64,000 nucleotides of DNA, taken from NCBI GenBank assembly GCA_964401685.1, contig CAYNZH010000006.1, positions 18,671 to 82,670 of the forward strand, written 5' to 3'. This DNA comes from DASRQK01 sp964401685. GTDB lineage: Bacteria; Bacteroidota; Bacteroidia; Sphingobacteriales; Sphingobacteriaceae. The position numbers and the translations under genes are program-made. The notes beneath the pieces are model-generated. The model saw only the letters and a program-made list of their open reading frames with translations, did not search any database and had not been told where the DNA came from. Shown here in pieces: positions 1 to 7,775 of the stretch (its first letter is position 1; each line of letters starts with the position of its first letter).

Positions 1-173
1 GCATGACTCTTGATCGTGATCCCTCTTTCCCTCTCCAAATCCATGCTGTCCAGCAACTGGGCCTGTGACTCCCGCTGGGTAACCGTTTGGGTATACTCCA
101 GAAGACGATCGGCCAGTGTACTTTTTCCGTGGTCAATGTGGGCAATAATACAAAAATTGCGAATATGCTTCAT
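1..173 (-). CDS. lepA: Elongation factor 4 (LepA), N-terminal fragment
   Basis: This is the first 57 codons of a translational GTPase that runs off the left edge of the window. The N-terminus MKHIRNFCIIAHIDHGKSTL carries the G1/P-loop AHIDHGKST. It is followed by a switch region ending QLLDSMDLERERGITIKSHA, which is characteristic of LepA (EF4) rather than EF-G or TypA. LepA is a ribosome-associated GTPase that acts on stalled or mistranslocated ribosomes and in ribosome assembly (family knowledge). The ATG at 173 is the natural start, because the family begins a few residues before the P-loop. A good Bacteroidota promoter lies just upstream. The protein is cut only by the window boundary, so there is no sign of a broken gene. 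Confidence 0.95.
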   Translation of the reverse strand, partial: MKHIRNFCIIAHIDHGKSTLADRLLEYTQTVTQRESQAQLLDSMDLERERGITIKSH

Positions 174-201
174 ATGAAGTTGTAAAATTCCGTTTAAAGG
201 G

Positions 202-235
202 CAAAGATAATTTATTTTTTACGATATTCGCCAAA
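202..235 (-). promoter_or_regulatory. Bacteroidota-type promoter of lepA
   Basis: On the minus strand a TTTG (-33 element, 232-235) is followed after 22 bp by TATCTTTG (202-209), a full match to the Bacteroidota -7 consensus TAnnTTTG. It lies about 30 bp upstream of the lepA ATG. Spacing is one or two bases longer than usual. Confidence 0.6.
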
Positions 236-252
236 GGTACAAAAATTCACTC

Positions 253-280
253 TTGCATACCTGACAGATAGTTACGTTTA
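253..280 (+). promoter_or_regulatory. Probable promoter of the P1-family peptidase gene
   Basis: TTG (253-255), a 17-bp spacer and TACGTTTA (273-280) resemble the Bacteroidota -33/-7 pair, with one mismatch in the -7 box. The peptidase ATG follows 13 bp later, which implies a very short leader. Confidence 0.4.
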
Positions 281-293
281 AAAGAAAGATCCG

Positions 294-1457
294 ATGAAAA
301 TATTTCAAAATCCGTGGGTGATCTGCGGCCTCCTGTTGATAAATTTAGCTCCTCACTATGCCCTGGGCCAAACGAAAAGGCTGAGGGATTATGGTATTGT
401 GATCGGTGTCATGCAACCCGGTAAAGAAAATGCAATCACCGATGTACAAGGGGTAAAAGTCGGACAAGTCACGCTGAATGAAGGCGAAAGTATTCGCACC
501 GGGGTCACGGCGATCCTGCCTTACGAGGGGAATATTTTTCAATCTAAGGTACCAGCGGCCGTATTCGTTGGGAATGGATTTGGAAAGCTGGCGGGAAGTA
601 CGCAGATCATGGAGCTCGGAAATCTGGAGTCGCCTATAGTTCTCACCAATACGTTGAATGTCGCTGCCGCCATGGAAGGCATTATTGACCATACGCTGGC
701 TCAACCTGGAAATGAGAAGATCATGTCGGTGAATGCCGTGGTGGGAGAAACCAATGATGGTAATCTCAATGATATCAGGGGACGCCATGTGAAACCTAGC
801 CATGTCCTGGAGGCTATTCGGTCGGCAACATCTGGCCCGGTCCAGGAAGGTAACGTGGGTGCAGGAACGGGAACTGTCGCTTTTGGCTTTAAGGGCGGCA
901 TCGGCACTGCATCGAGAAAACTCCCTGAAAGTCTGGGTGGATACACCGTTGGCGTTCTGGTCCAGTCCAATTTTGGTGGGGTTTTGCAGATAGACGGAGT
1001 CAACGTGGGCCGGGAACTAATGAAATTCTCCTTTAGCAACCACTTGCTCAACAATGTAGATGGGTCCATCATGATCATCGTCGCCACCGACGCCCCTATG
1101 GACGCTAGAAATCTTGAAAGGCTGGCTAAAAGGGCTTTTTTAGGTATGGGTAAAACCGGAGGGATCGCATCGAACGGTAGTGGTGACTATGTGATTGCGT
1201 TCAGTACGGACTCTTCCCTGAGGATTCCACACAGCAGTCCGCACCGTACCTTGGCTGGAGAAGTTCTCCTGAATGATGAAACTTCGGCTGTTTTTATGGC
1301 GGCAATAGAAGCGACGGAAGAAGCAATTATCAATTCTTTAGTAGCGGCCCAAACAATGTCTGGTCATGGGGGCAGGAAAATTCAAGCGCTGCCCATGGAC
1401 AAGGTAACGGAACTGCTTACAGCGCCTTCAACTTTGTCGGATCGTAATATTCGATAA
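294..1457 (+). CDS. Secreted P1-family (S58, DmpA/BapA-like) aminopeptidase
   Basis: This is an Ntn-type hydrolase of the DmpA / beta-aminopeptidase family. Members self-cleave and then remove N-terminal L-, D- or beta-amino acids from short peptides and amides. Residues 1-25 form a signal peptide (hydrophobic core ending ALGQ), so the enzyme is periplasmic. Family motifs are present: the early ITDVQGVKVGQVT, the glycine-rich GNVGAGTG...KGGIGTASR (about 187-208), VLVQSN with the presumed oxyanion Asn226, and NVDGSIMIIVATDAP with Gly257-Ser258 as the expected autocleavage point and Ser258 as nucleophile. The length of 387 aa fits the family. It stands alone on the plus strand. Its last 41 bp overlap the 3' end of the convergent racemase gene. 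The exact substrate cannot be told from sequence. Confidence 0.9.
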   Translation: MKIFQNPWVICGLLLINLAPHYALGQTKRLRDYGIVIGVMQPGKENAITDVQGVKVGQVTLNEGESIRTGVTAILPYEGNIFQSKVPAAVFVGNGFGKLAGSTQIMELGNLESPIVLTNTLNVAAAMEGIIDHTLAQPGNEKIMSVNAVVGETNDGNLNDIRGRHVKPSHVLEAIRSATSGPVQEGNVGAGTGTVAFGFKGGIGTASRKLPESLGGYTVGVLVQSNFGGVLQIDGVNVGRELMKFSFSNHLLNNVDGSIMIIVATDAPMDARNLERLAKRAFLGMGKTGGIASNGSGDYVIAFSTDSSLRIPHSSPHRTLAGEVLLNDETSAVFMAAIEATEEAIINSLVAAQTMSGHGGRKIQALPMDKVTELLTAPSTLSDRNIR

Positions 1458-2166
1458 GCTTTCGGGCTAAAATCCGATTGGGATCAATGATAGTTTTGTC
1501 TTTATATCTTTTCCGGTCGATGGCAAGCGGGATTTCAGTGCAACCCAAAAGGAGGATTTCGGCCCCTTGCTGGATGAGGTAGTCCATGGCCCTCTCCATT
1601 TCCTGCACCGCTTGAGGATGCACAGGCGAGGATTGCGCTTTGATCCCTGTTTGAGGATCGTAAATGGCCTGCTGAACCCGCTGTTGCCACTCGTCATTCG
1701 GCTCGATTGTGCGATATCCCTTGGCTTCAAAACCCTTTTTGTAGAGACCAAGGTTGCGCGTTCCGGTTGTAGAAAGGACGCCGACTGAGGTGCCCGGCGG
1801 GTAACTCCTCGTAATCTCACCGATCGTTTCTTCGATAATGTGTATCACTTTCAACTTGCTGCGACGCTCTCTGAGCATTTCCCGTGAAAGATCGAAAATC
1901 GGGGTGGCATGCGCCGAATTGCAAGCAATGGCGGCTACTGTTGCCCCCGCCCCTTCCAGACTCAGGAATAAACTTCCAATGGCTTTGCCCGGATTTTCCT
2001 GGGTTTGGCCCAGTAAAAAGGAACTCCGATCCGGAATTTCTGCAGGTACAGAAAATGTAATAACCGGCAGGTGATCCTGATCCCTTTCAGCGATCGTTTC
2101 TTCAATGATTTTCTTTGCGACATCTACGCCGGCCAGTGGCCCTGCACCGCTCACGATTCCTATCAT
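1417..2166 (-). CDS. Aspartate/glutamate racemase-family protein
   Basis: This is a cofactor-independent racemase of the Asp/Glu/hydantoin family (RacX/YgeA-like), which interconverts L- and D-amino acids by a two-cysteine mechanism. The two catalytic cysteines are visible: Cys82 in AIACNSAH and Cys209 in LLLGCTEIPLAID. The N-terminus MIGIVSGAGPLAGVD is the usual substrate-loop start. The length of 249 aa is normal. Its ATG overlaps the stop of the upstream aroK gene (ATGA), so the two genes are translationally coupled. The stretch PAEIPDRSSFLLG resembles broad-specificity racemases rather than the MurI glutamate racemase, so a role in D-amino-acid metabolism other than cell-wall glutamate is more likely. 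Specificity is unproven. Confidence 0.88.
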   Translation of the reverse strand: MIGIVSGAGPLAGVDVAKKIIEETIAERDQDHLPVITFSVPAEIPDRSSFLLGQTQENPGKAIGSLFLSLEGAGATVAAIACNSAHATPIFDLSREMLRERRSKLKVIHIIEETIGEITRSYPPGTSVGVLSTTGTRNLGLYKKGFEAKGYRTIEPNDEWQQRVQQAIYDPQTGIKAQSSPVHPQAVQEMERAMDYLIQQGAEILLLGCTEIPLAIDRKRYKDKTIIDPNRILARKLIEYYDPTKLKAL

Positions 2167-2717
2167 TTTTCATTCGTTTTAGTGGATAATTCGACCATTT
2201 TGGCCACGTCAGCGACCGAACTCTTATGGGGGTCGACGACAAAGGTGGCATTATTGTAAAATGGAGCTCTTTCCTTGGATTTTTCTTCTATATAATGCAG
2301 CAACTGGCTCTCGTCAAATTTGCTGATCAGTGGCCTTTTAGCTGGATCCGAGTGTCGGAGCCTGTCCCACAGTGCGCGAGGCGACAAATTTAGGTATACC
2401 GTGACGCCATGTTCATTCATCCAGGACATGTTTTGGTGAAAACAGGGAGTCCCGCCTCCCGTTGCAACAATGGTCGGTTTACTGTCTGAATAATTGCCTG
2501 ATTTGCTGGGTAAGGCACGTAAAATTTCTGCTTCTCTCTCACGAAAACCGGACTCGCCATAAGCCGCGAACATTTCGGGGATGCTCTGACCACTCTCAAG
2601 CTCGATCAACCTATCCAGATCCACAAAGTTTGCATCCAACCGCGTGGCAATCTTACGGCCCCAGGTTGATTTTCCGCTTCCCATAAATCCTACCAAAAAA
2701 ACCCATTGCCTAGCCAT
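2163..2717 (-). CDS. aroK: Shikimate kinase
   Basis: It phosphorylates shikimate to shikimate-3-phosphate with ATP (fifth step of the chorismate pathway, cytosol). Visible landmarks are Walker A GFMGSGKST (10-18), the shikimate-binding Asp in FVDLDRLIE (32-39), Arg59 in SGFRERE, the GGG loop (87-89) in VATGGGT, and the lid arginine in AKRPLI. The length of 184 aa is slightly above the E. coli enzyme and typical for Bacteroidota. It is the first gene of a two-gene unit with the racemase (4-bp overlap) and lies 18 bp downstream of the DoxX-family gene, so one operon from DUF1599 through the racemase is plausible. Confidence 0.95.
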   Translation of the reverse strand: MARQWVFLVGFMGSGKSTWGRKIATRLDANFVDLDRLIELESGQSIPEMFAAYGESGFREREAEILRALPSKSGNYSDSKPTIVATGGGTPCFHQNMSWMNEHGVTVYLNLSPRALWDRLRHSDPAKRPLISKFDESQLLHYIEEKSKERAPFYNNATFVVDPHKSSVADVAKMVELSTKTNEK

Positions 2718-2735
2718 AATCCAAAACCTGTTTTT

Positions 2736-3890
2736 TTAGTCCGCGAAATACTTTTCTTCCAATTTCTCGAAAGCTGGAAGGGTATTGTAATGCCATTTCT
2801 CCAAAATAGTACCCTGCCTGAGCAGCAGAACCCCTGGATTAGCCCTCACCATACTTTTCAGCGGCACCGCGTCTGCATAGAGAATTTCTGCGAGCAAACC
2901 AACCTCATCACTAACGGCTTCCGCATCCCGACTCGAGCTAGCGGTCAGGAGCACCGCGCGGACATTGTAGTTCAGTGCAGCCTGAGTGACGACTTCGTTG
3001 ATCTTTTCCAACGCGGCTTTGGACGTATTCTCTATATCCCAGGCCACAATTATGAAGTTAATATAGGGATTTTCTATCACTTGGAAGGTTTGGTCTTGCC
3101 CATCGGCATTGGAAATGAGCAGATCCGGAATGGGAATACTGTATCCTTTCTTGACCAACCGACTTTTGGGTTCGCCCACTATTTCCCAGGATTCGTCCTT
3201 CCACCATTCTTTTTCCATATATTCCTTGTCGGTGACCTCTTGGGTCTCGCCGGAAGCGTGATTTTTAAGGGTGTAAGTCAGCTCGTAAATATCGCCTTGC
3301 TCACCCTCAGGCATAACCATGAGCGAGGGTATGTGATTTCCTTTTTTATAGGGTAAAAAATCGATAAAAGGCAGAAAACTCACCGTGTAAACGCCAATTC
3401 CTACGGAGATAATCGTAATGGCGACGGTAGTAATATTGATGGTATATTTGTCGGAAACGACGGGCTGAATCTTTTCTTTTTCTCTGAAAATAAAGAGTAT
3501 AAATACCAGAAGCACTACATCCTTGATGAAGGATTGCCACGGTGTTAGCGGGATTGCATCGCCGAAGCAACCACAAGACGTGACAACTTCAAAAAATGCG
3601 GAGTAAAACGTCAGAAAAGTAAAAAATACGATCATAACGAGCAGACCCCACGCCACTTGCCGGCGCCAGAACCCGAGAAGGAGCAACGCACCGAAAACGA
3701 TTTCTAAACTACATAGAATAACCGCAATACCCACGGCAAAATCATTCAGAAATGACAAGTTCAGTACGTGGAAATACTCTTGCAGTTTGTATGCGAATCC
3801 TGTGGGGTCATTGGCTTTGATTAAGCCCGAAAAGACAAAGAGGATCCCTACGATAAGCCGGGAAGTCCAAAGGAGTATGTTCTTTATCAT
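2736..3890 (-). CDS. BT_3928-type DoxX/MauE-like membrane protein
   Basis: The N-terminal half is a DoxX/MauE-like bundle of about four membrane helices. It begins MIKNILLWTSRLIVGILF and contains the CGCFGDA motif at roughly 107-113, a cysteine pair seen in MauE-type proteins linked to disulfide or thiol chemistry. A fifth hydrophobic segment (about 155-175) leads into a C-terminal periplasmic domain that looks thioredoxin-like (FIIVAWDIENTSKAALEKINEV) but has no CxxC. In Bacteroidota this protein is nearly always next to a DUF1599 gene, as here (4-bp overlap, 3887-3890). The biochemical role is not established. A part in envelope redox or terminal-oxidase maturation is only a guess. Confidence 0.85.
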   Translation of the reverse strand: MIKNILLWTSRLIVGILFVFSGLIKANDPTGFAYKLQEYFHVLNLSFLNDFAVGIAVILCSLEIVFGALLLLGFWRRQVAWGLLVMIVFFTFLTFYSAFFEVVTSCGCFGDAIPLTPWQSFIKDVVLLVFILFIFREKEKIQPVVSDKYTINITTVAITIISVGIGVYTVSFLPFIDFLPYKKGNHIPSLMVMPEGEQGDIYELTYTLKNHASGETQEVTDKEYMEKEWWKDESWEIVGEPKSRLVKKGYSIPIPDLLISNADGQDQTFQVIENPYINFIIVAWDIENTSKAALEKINEVVTQAALNYNVRAVLLTASSSRDAEAVSDEVGLLAEILYADAVPLKSMVRANPGVLLLRQGTILEKWHYNTLPAFEKLEEKYFAD

Positions 3891-4441
3891 CTGTCAGCGA
3901 TTCCTAATTTTATCAATGCAAAAATAGCATAATTCATCATGTCCTGATAATTGGCCTGAACCCCTTCAGAAACTAAGGTCTTGCCCTGATTGTCCTCAAT
4001 CTGCTTGGTTCTGTGCAATTTCATTAAGATCAAATCGGTCATCGACGCTACTCTCATGGATCGCCAGGCTTCTCCATAATCGTGATTCTTGGCTTCCATA
4101 AGCGCGTAGGTTTCACGGACAACCGCATCGTAAAGTTCGGCAACCTCGCCAAGGCTGAGTTCTGTAGGAAGGTCCGCATCCTGGGATTTAAGTCTGGACA
4201 ATTGAATCTGAGCGATGACACAATAGTTGACAATCCCTATAAATTCGTCCTCTACTCCTTCCGGAACTTTGGCCTCCCCTTTTTCCTCGAGCGTGCGTAT
4301 GCGCTGGGCCTTGATGAAAAGCTGATCGGTAATGGACGGCAGGCGCAGTACTTGCCAAGCGGTGCCATAATCCCGGGTTTTATTGATAAATAGTTCCCGG
4401 CAGATGGCTATAATCCGGGGATATTGAGATTTAGTGTCCAT
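3887..4441 (-). CDS. DUF1599 protein with duplicated domain
   Basis: This 184-aa protein consists of two copies of the same unit. The first contains NKTRDYGTAWQVLRLPSITD and the second KNHDYGEAWRSMRVASMTD. Each is followed by a K..R...LE/IE segment and an NY..xA ending. DUF1599 has been linked computationally to nucleotide-modification enzymes (Nmad1), but no activity is shown for the Bacteroidota family. It overlaps the DoxX-family gene by 4 bp and probably leads the operon DUF1599 - DoxX - aroK - racemase. TAGATTTG on the minus strand five bases before the ATG suggests an almost leaderless transcript. Confidence 0.85.
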   Translation of the reverse strand: MDTKSQYPRIIAICRELFINKTRDYGTAWQVLRLPSITDQLFIKAQRIRTLEEKGEAKVPEGVEDEFIGIVNYCVIAQIQLSRLKSQDADLPTELSLGEVAELYDAVVRETYALMEAKNHDYGEAWRSMRVASMTDLILMKLHRTKQIEDNQGKTLVSEGVQANYQDMMNYAIFALIKLGIADR

Positions 4442-4445
4442 GATA

Positions 4446-4453
4446 CAAATCTA
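4446..4453 (-). promoter_or_regulatory. -7 box upstream of the DUF1599 operon
   Basis: TAGATTTG on the minus strand matches TAnnTTTG. It ends 5 bp before the ATG at 4441, so transcription would start at or very near the start codon. No clear TTTG -33 element is seen. Confidence 0.4.
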
Positions 4454-4526
4454 ACTAAAATAAGGTGAAATTGCGGAATATATCTTAACTTCGCTTTCGT
4501 AGACTTATGAGAGGAAACCTCGACAC

Positions 4527-5312
4527 ATGGACAAGACAACGGCGACCAATATAAGACGTGTACAAGCGATTCGATACGTTACTCCGCTGCGGGAGGGAGG
4601 TTCACTCCCTGCGATTGTCGAAGCAGATGACGGCTTTCTGTACGTCATGAAATTTCGTGGCGCAGGGCAGGGAATCAAGGCCCTGGTGGCCGAACTTGTG
4701 GGCGGGGAAATAGCACGAGGACTGGGCTTTAAAATTCCAGAGATTGTTTTCATGGAATTGGACGAAGCTTTTGGACGGACAGAACCAGATGAGGAAATTC
4801 AGGATCTGCTCAAGGCAAGTACCGGCATGAATCTCGGATTACATTATCTGACCGGCGCCTACACCTTCGATCCAGCTGTCACAACTTTAGACGGCGAATT
4901 GGCTTCTCAGATCGTTTGGCTGGACGCATTCCTCACCAACGTCGACCGTACAGCGAGAAATACCAACATGTTGGTCTGGAACAAGGAATTGTGGCTGATT
5001 GATCATGGGGCGTCACTTTATTTTCACCATAACTGGGAAAATTGGGCCGAACAAGCCGTCAAACCATTTACCCAGATAAAGGATCATGTCCTGCTGAAGT
5101 ACGCCGACCGTCTGGAGGAGGTCTCTGCTCGGTTCTCAGCACTCCTAATTGAAAAATCTCTGATAGCGGAGGTCGTCTCCCTGATTCCGGATCTTTGGTT
5201 GGAGCAGGTGCAGATGTCTAGAAACGTCTACGTGGACTTCCTGAATAAGAGATTAGATCACGTGCAAACCTTTGTAAACGAGGCCCAAGATGCGAGGAAA
5301 AGACTTATTTGA
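4527..5312 (+). CDS. HipA-like kinase-fold protein
   Basis: This 261-aa protein has the layout of the HipA/PI-kinase-like fold. Lys42 in YVMKFRG is the likely ATP-binding lysine. FLTNVDRTARNTNML (136-149) resembles the catalytic loop, with Asp140 and Asn145. LWLIDHGASLYFHH has Asp159 in the DFG position. Unlike the HipA toxin it has no N-terminal HipA domain and no HipB antitoxin beside it. Instead it overlaps by 23 bp a DUF3037 gene, a pairing that recurs across bacteria. Kinase activity and target are unknown. The residues look intact, so an active phosphotransferase is plausible. Confidence 0.8.
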   Translation: MDKTTATNIRRVQAIRYVTPLREGGSLPAIVEADDGFLYVMKFRGAGQGIKALVAELVGGEIARGLGFKIPEIVFMELDEAFGRTEPDEEIQDLLKASTGMNLGLHYLTGAYTFDPAVTTLDGELASQIVWLDAFLTNVDRTARNTNMLVWNKELWLIDHGASLYFHHNWENWAEQAVKPFTQIKDHVLLKYADRLEEVSARFSALLIEKSLIAEVVSLIPDLWLEQVQMSRNVYVDFLNKRLDHVQTFVNEAQDARKRLI

Positions 5313-5673
5313 GTATGCGGTTCTCAGGGTTGTTCCACGCGTGGAGCGGGAGGAATTTCTGAATGTTGGTGTGATTTTATATTGCAGGGATCAAAAGTTT
5401 TTAGACGTTAAGTGCTTGCTGAACCGGGATAAACTGCTTGCCATGTACGGTGGCTTTGACGTGGACGATTGTCAGGAGTTTTTGGATGCCTTTGTCAACA
5501 TTTGTCGTGGAAAGGAGGCGCGGTCTCCGATTTCAGCCTACGAACCTGCGGAACGATTTCGCTGGCTGACAGCCAACCGAAGTTCGGTCCTTCAGGTTTC
5601 GCCTGTACATCCCGGCCTGTGCGACGACGCTTCTGAAACTTTAGAACGTCTGTTCGATCACTTGGTGGTTTGA
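5290..5673 (+). CDS. DUF3037 protein, partner of the HipA-like kinase
   Basis: A small soluble protein of 127 aa. It begins MRGKDLFEYAVLRVVPRVER and contains EEFLNVGVILYC, the signature of DUF3037. The C-terminal half is rich in charged and aromatic residues (FRWLTANRSSVLQVSPVHPG). It has no signal peptide, membrane segment or recognised catalytic motif. Its start lies inside the end of the HipA-like gene (23-bp overlap), which implies translational coupling and a joint function. It could be a regulator, a substrate or a subunit of the kinase. No experimental function is known to me. Confidence 0.82.
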   Translation: MRGKDLFEYAVLRVVPRVEREEFLNVGVILYCRDQKFLDVKCLLNRDKLLAMYGGFDVDDCQEFLDAFVNICRGKEARSPISAYEPAERFRWLTANRSSVLQVSPVHPGLCDDASETLERLFDHLVV

Positions 5674-5678
5674 GTATG

Positions 5679-7724
5679 CTAATTAAACCCTATTCCCATA
5701 CCTAGGTAATAATTCCGACCCGGAGCGGGATTGTAGAAACGGTCTCCGAATGCGTTGATATCGTTTCCCAGGCTGTAATTTTGGTTCAGCATATTATCAA
5801 TTCCACCGAAAATCCTCCAGGAAAAGGTTTTCCTCCGGAGAGGTCTCTCAAAGGTTATCTTTGATTGAACCAAATGGTAGTCATCGGCAAAAACGCTATT
5901 CGCGTCCGTTAGAGGGATTTCAGAGGTATATTGATGGCTGAGAAAAAAAGCCCAGGAATCTAGAGGCGAATACTGCACACCATTGAAAAGTTGATGGCGG
6001 GGAACGCCTGTCAAAAAATTCCCCGAAAAATCACGACCCTGAACGTGGTAATCGGCAAACTTAAAGTGGCTCCAAGCCCAACTGCTGGTCCAGTGCCAGC
6101 CCTGCGAGCTGGATTTGACCAAACTCATTTCCAAGCCGTTTTGCCGCACGCCACCGGCATTTGTGAAGTATTCTGCGCCGCTTTCCCGCAAATTCCTGAC
6201 GATCGCATCGCGCATGCTATAGTGGAAAAGCGACGCGTCAAGCTGAATGCCGAGTGCACTACTAAACCACCTGAGTCCGCTTTCATAGTTCCACCCCTGC
6301 TCGGGTCTGAGTGTTCGGTTGATCTGATTGTCCGAGGGGCGGATTTCCGCAGCAGAAGGCGGAGAAAAACCCTTCGACAGGGTAGCCCTCCAGTTGAGCC
6401 GAGGCGTGATCGCATAGGAAAGGGCAAACTTAGGCATCCAGACTGGCTCAAATCTATGGGCGTCAAAATGTTGAAAATTGAGACTCAATCCTGTGTGGAT
6501 ATGCCATTTTTCACCGAAATTAAGTTGGGCGTGCAAAAAATAATAGTGGTAGGACAGATCGAGTTGGTCCTGCGCCTGTATTTCTCCTTTTTTCCCCAAA
6601 TGGTTGTCGAAATTCGAGATGTCATAGCGACCTTGCTGCCATTCAGTTCCCGCCTGCAAGCGGTAGTTGGTACGCATAAACCGGCGCGAATAGGCCAAGT
6701 AAGTCCGTATACCGTAATTTTTCTCCATTCTTTCCTCAAAATTTGTAATAAAAGGATTGGAAAAGTCTGTGGAACTTCCGAACACCGAAAATTTGTGGGA
6801 CAAGTATCGGTTCAGGTTCCAGGTATGTGTTAGTCCGCCTAGAAAGGTTCGATTGCGAATTCCTGCGTTTTGCATCTCCGCTCCGGGAGTTGGTCCGCTA
6901 GGAGGACGTGCTGCCTGCGGATTTTCCAGAAATTGGGCCTGAGTCAACCCTCCCGGCGTCCTATAGTCCAAATCGGAATAAAGCGCCAGAATCTTGATAT
7001 CATTTTCGCGTGTTGGATCTGCGTTTGACCAGGGATATGCGAGGACATGTCTGGTTTGAAACACTTTTTTGTTTAAATGCGAATGATCTCTATATCCGTT
7101 TGCGCGCTGAAATGATTGGTTGAATGAAAAACCATAGCGGGATTCTTTGGGATAAAACGCGGTCCTTAGTTGCTGATTGAACAAGCCGTACGAGCCGGTC
7201 TGGACTTCTAATTCGCCTGCGCTGGGCTGCCCCGACTGCGCTGCAAAGGGATTCAGTAGGACAACGCCTCCTGAATTTGCACCGAAAACGCTGCCGTCAG
7301 GTCCCTTCAAAAGCTCCATCCCCGAGACTCCCCAGGGGTCTAAGAGGTTCAGATAGGTGTTCCCGCCTGCGTCGGTGAGTGGAAAGTCCTCGAGGTAAAC
7401 TTTGATATTTCTCACGCCGAAGGGCGATCTCAACAAACTACCCCGAATGGACATTCGGTAGCTTCCTGGCGAGCGTTCCTCCATACGGACTCCAGGAATC
7501 GAATTGGATACACTCACAAAATTAAGCCCCTGATGTCTTTTTAGGCTATTTTCACCAATGGTGGCCATGGATACTGGCAAACTCAAAAGCGCGCCCGCAT
7601 TAAAGTAGGATACGATGCGCACAGGCTCTAAGTCGGTGTGCCTAAGCACGCTATCCTGTGCAAAAATTACTTTCGCACTTACTGTAAACAAGAATAACAA
7701 GCCAAACGCCTTAAAATGCATCAT
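5679..7724 (-). CDS. TonB-dependent outer-membrane receptor
   Basis: A 681-aa receptor that imports a ligand across the outer membrane using TonB energy. A signal peptide (1-22, ending VIFAQ) precedes a plug domain with SIPGVRMEERSPGSYRMSIRG and LLKGPDGSVFGANSGGVVLL (about 70-155). A long beta-barrel follows, ending with an aromatic C-terminus (YYLGMGIGFN). There is no STN domain and no carboxypeptidase-like repeat, so it is not of the SusC class. The length is typical of siderophore/metal or vitamin receptors, but the ligand cannot be read from sequence. It stands alone, back-to-back with pepT, with a candidate -7 box at 7753-7760. Confidence 0.9.
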   Translation of the reverse strand: MMHFKAFGLLFLFTVSAKVIFAQDSVLRHTDLEPVRIVSYFNAGALLSLPVSMATIGENSLKRHQGLNFVSVSNSIPGVRMEERSPGSYRMSIRGSLLRSPFGVRNIKVYLEDFPLTDAGGNTYLNLLDPWGVSGMELLKGPDGSVFGANSGGVVLLNPFAAQSGQPSAGELEVQTGSYGLFNQQLRTAFYPKESRYGFSFNQSFQRANGYRDHSHLNKKVFQTRHVLAYPWSNADPTRENDIKILALYSDLDYRTPGGLTQAQFLENPQAARPPSGPTPGAEMQNAGIRNRTFLGGLTHTWNLNRYLSHKFSVFGSSTDFSNPFITNFEERMEKNYGIRTYLAYSRRFMRTNYRLQAGTEWQQGRYDISNFDNHLGKKGEIQAQDQLDLSYHYYFLHAQLNFGEKWHIHTGLSLNFQHFDAHRFEPVWMPKFALSYAITPRLNWRATLSKGFSPPSAAEIRPSDNQINRTLRPEQGWNYESGLRWFSSALGIQLDASLFHYSMRDAIVRNLRESGAEYFTNAGGVRQNGLEMSLVKSSSQGWHWTSSWAWSHFKFADYHVQGRDFSGNFLTGVPRHQLFNGVQYSPLDSWAFFLSHQYTSEIPLTDANSVFADDYHLVQSKITFERPLRRKTFSWRIFGGIDNMLNQNYSLGNDINAFGDRFYNPAPGRNYYLGMGIGFN

Positions 7725-7731
7725 TTTTGAC

Positions 7732-7739
7732 TAAATTTG
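7732..7739 (+). promoter_or_regulatory. -7 box upstream of pepT
   Basis: TAAATTTG matches TAnnTTTG and lies 36 bp before the preferred pepT ATG (7776). This argues against the in-frame TTG at 7737, which would overlap the box. Confidence 0.4.
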
Positions 7740-7752
7740 ACTTGCAATTTAG

Positions 7753-7760
7753 CAAAATTA
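7753..7760 (-). promoter_or_regulatory. -7 box upstream of the TonB receptor
   Basis: TAATTTTG on the minus strand fits TAnnTTTG, 28 bp before the receptor ATG at 7724. It interleaves with the opposing pepT box in a short divergent region. No TTTG -33 element is seen. Confidence 0.35.
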
Positions 7761-7775
7761 TACGTATATTGCTTT

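Noticed and set aside
2706..3356. Plus-strand open frame of 216 codons opposite the DoxX-like gene
   Set aside because: Its sequence is the antisense of a conserved gene and has no recognisable domain.
4527..5673. Classical HipBA toxin-antitoxin module
   Set aside because: No HTH antitoxin precedes the kinase and the N-terminal HipA domain is missing, so it is reported only as a HipA-like/DUF3037 pair.
5991..6833. Long plus-strand open frame of 280 codons
   Set aside because: It lies wholly inside the TonB receptor gene on the opposite strand and shows no family motif, signal or start context. It is a shadow of the receptor's codon bias.
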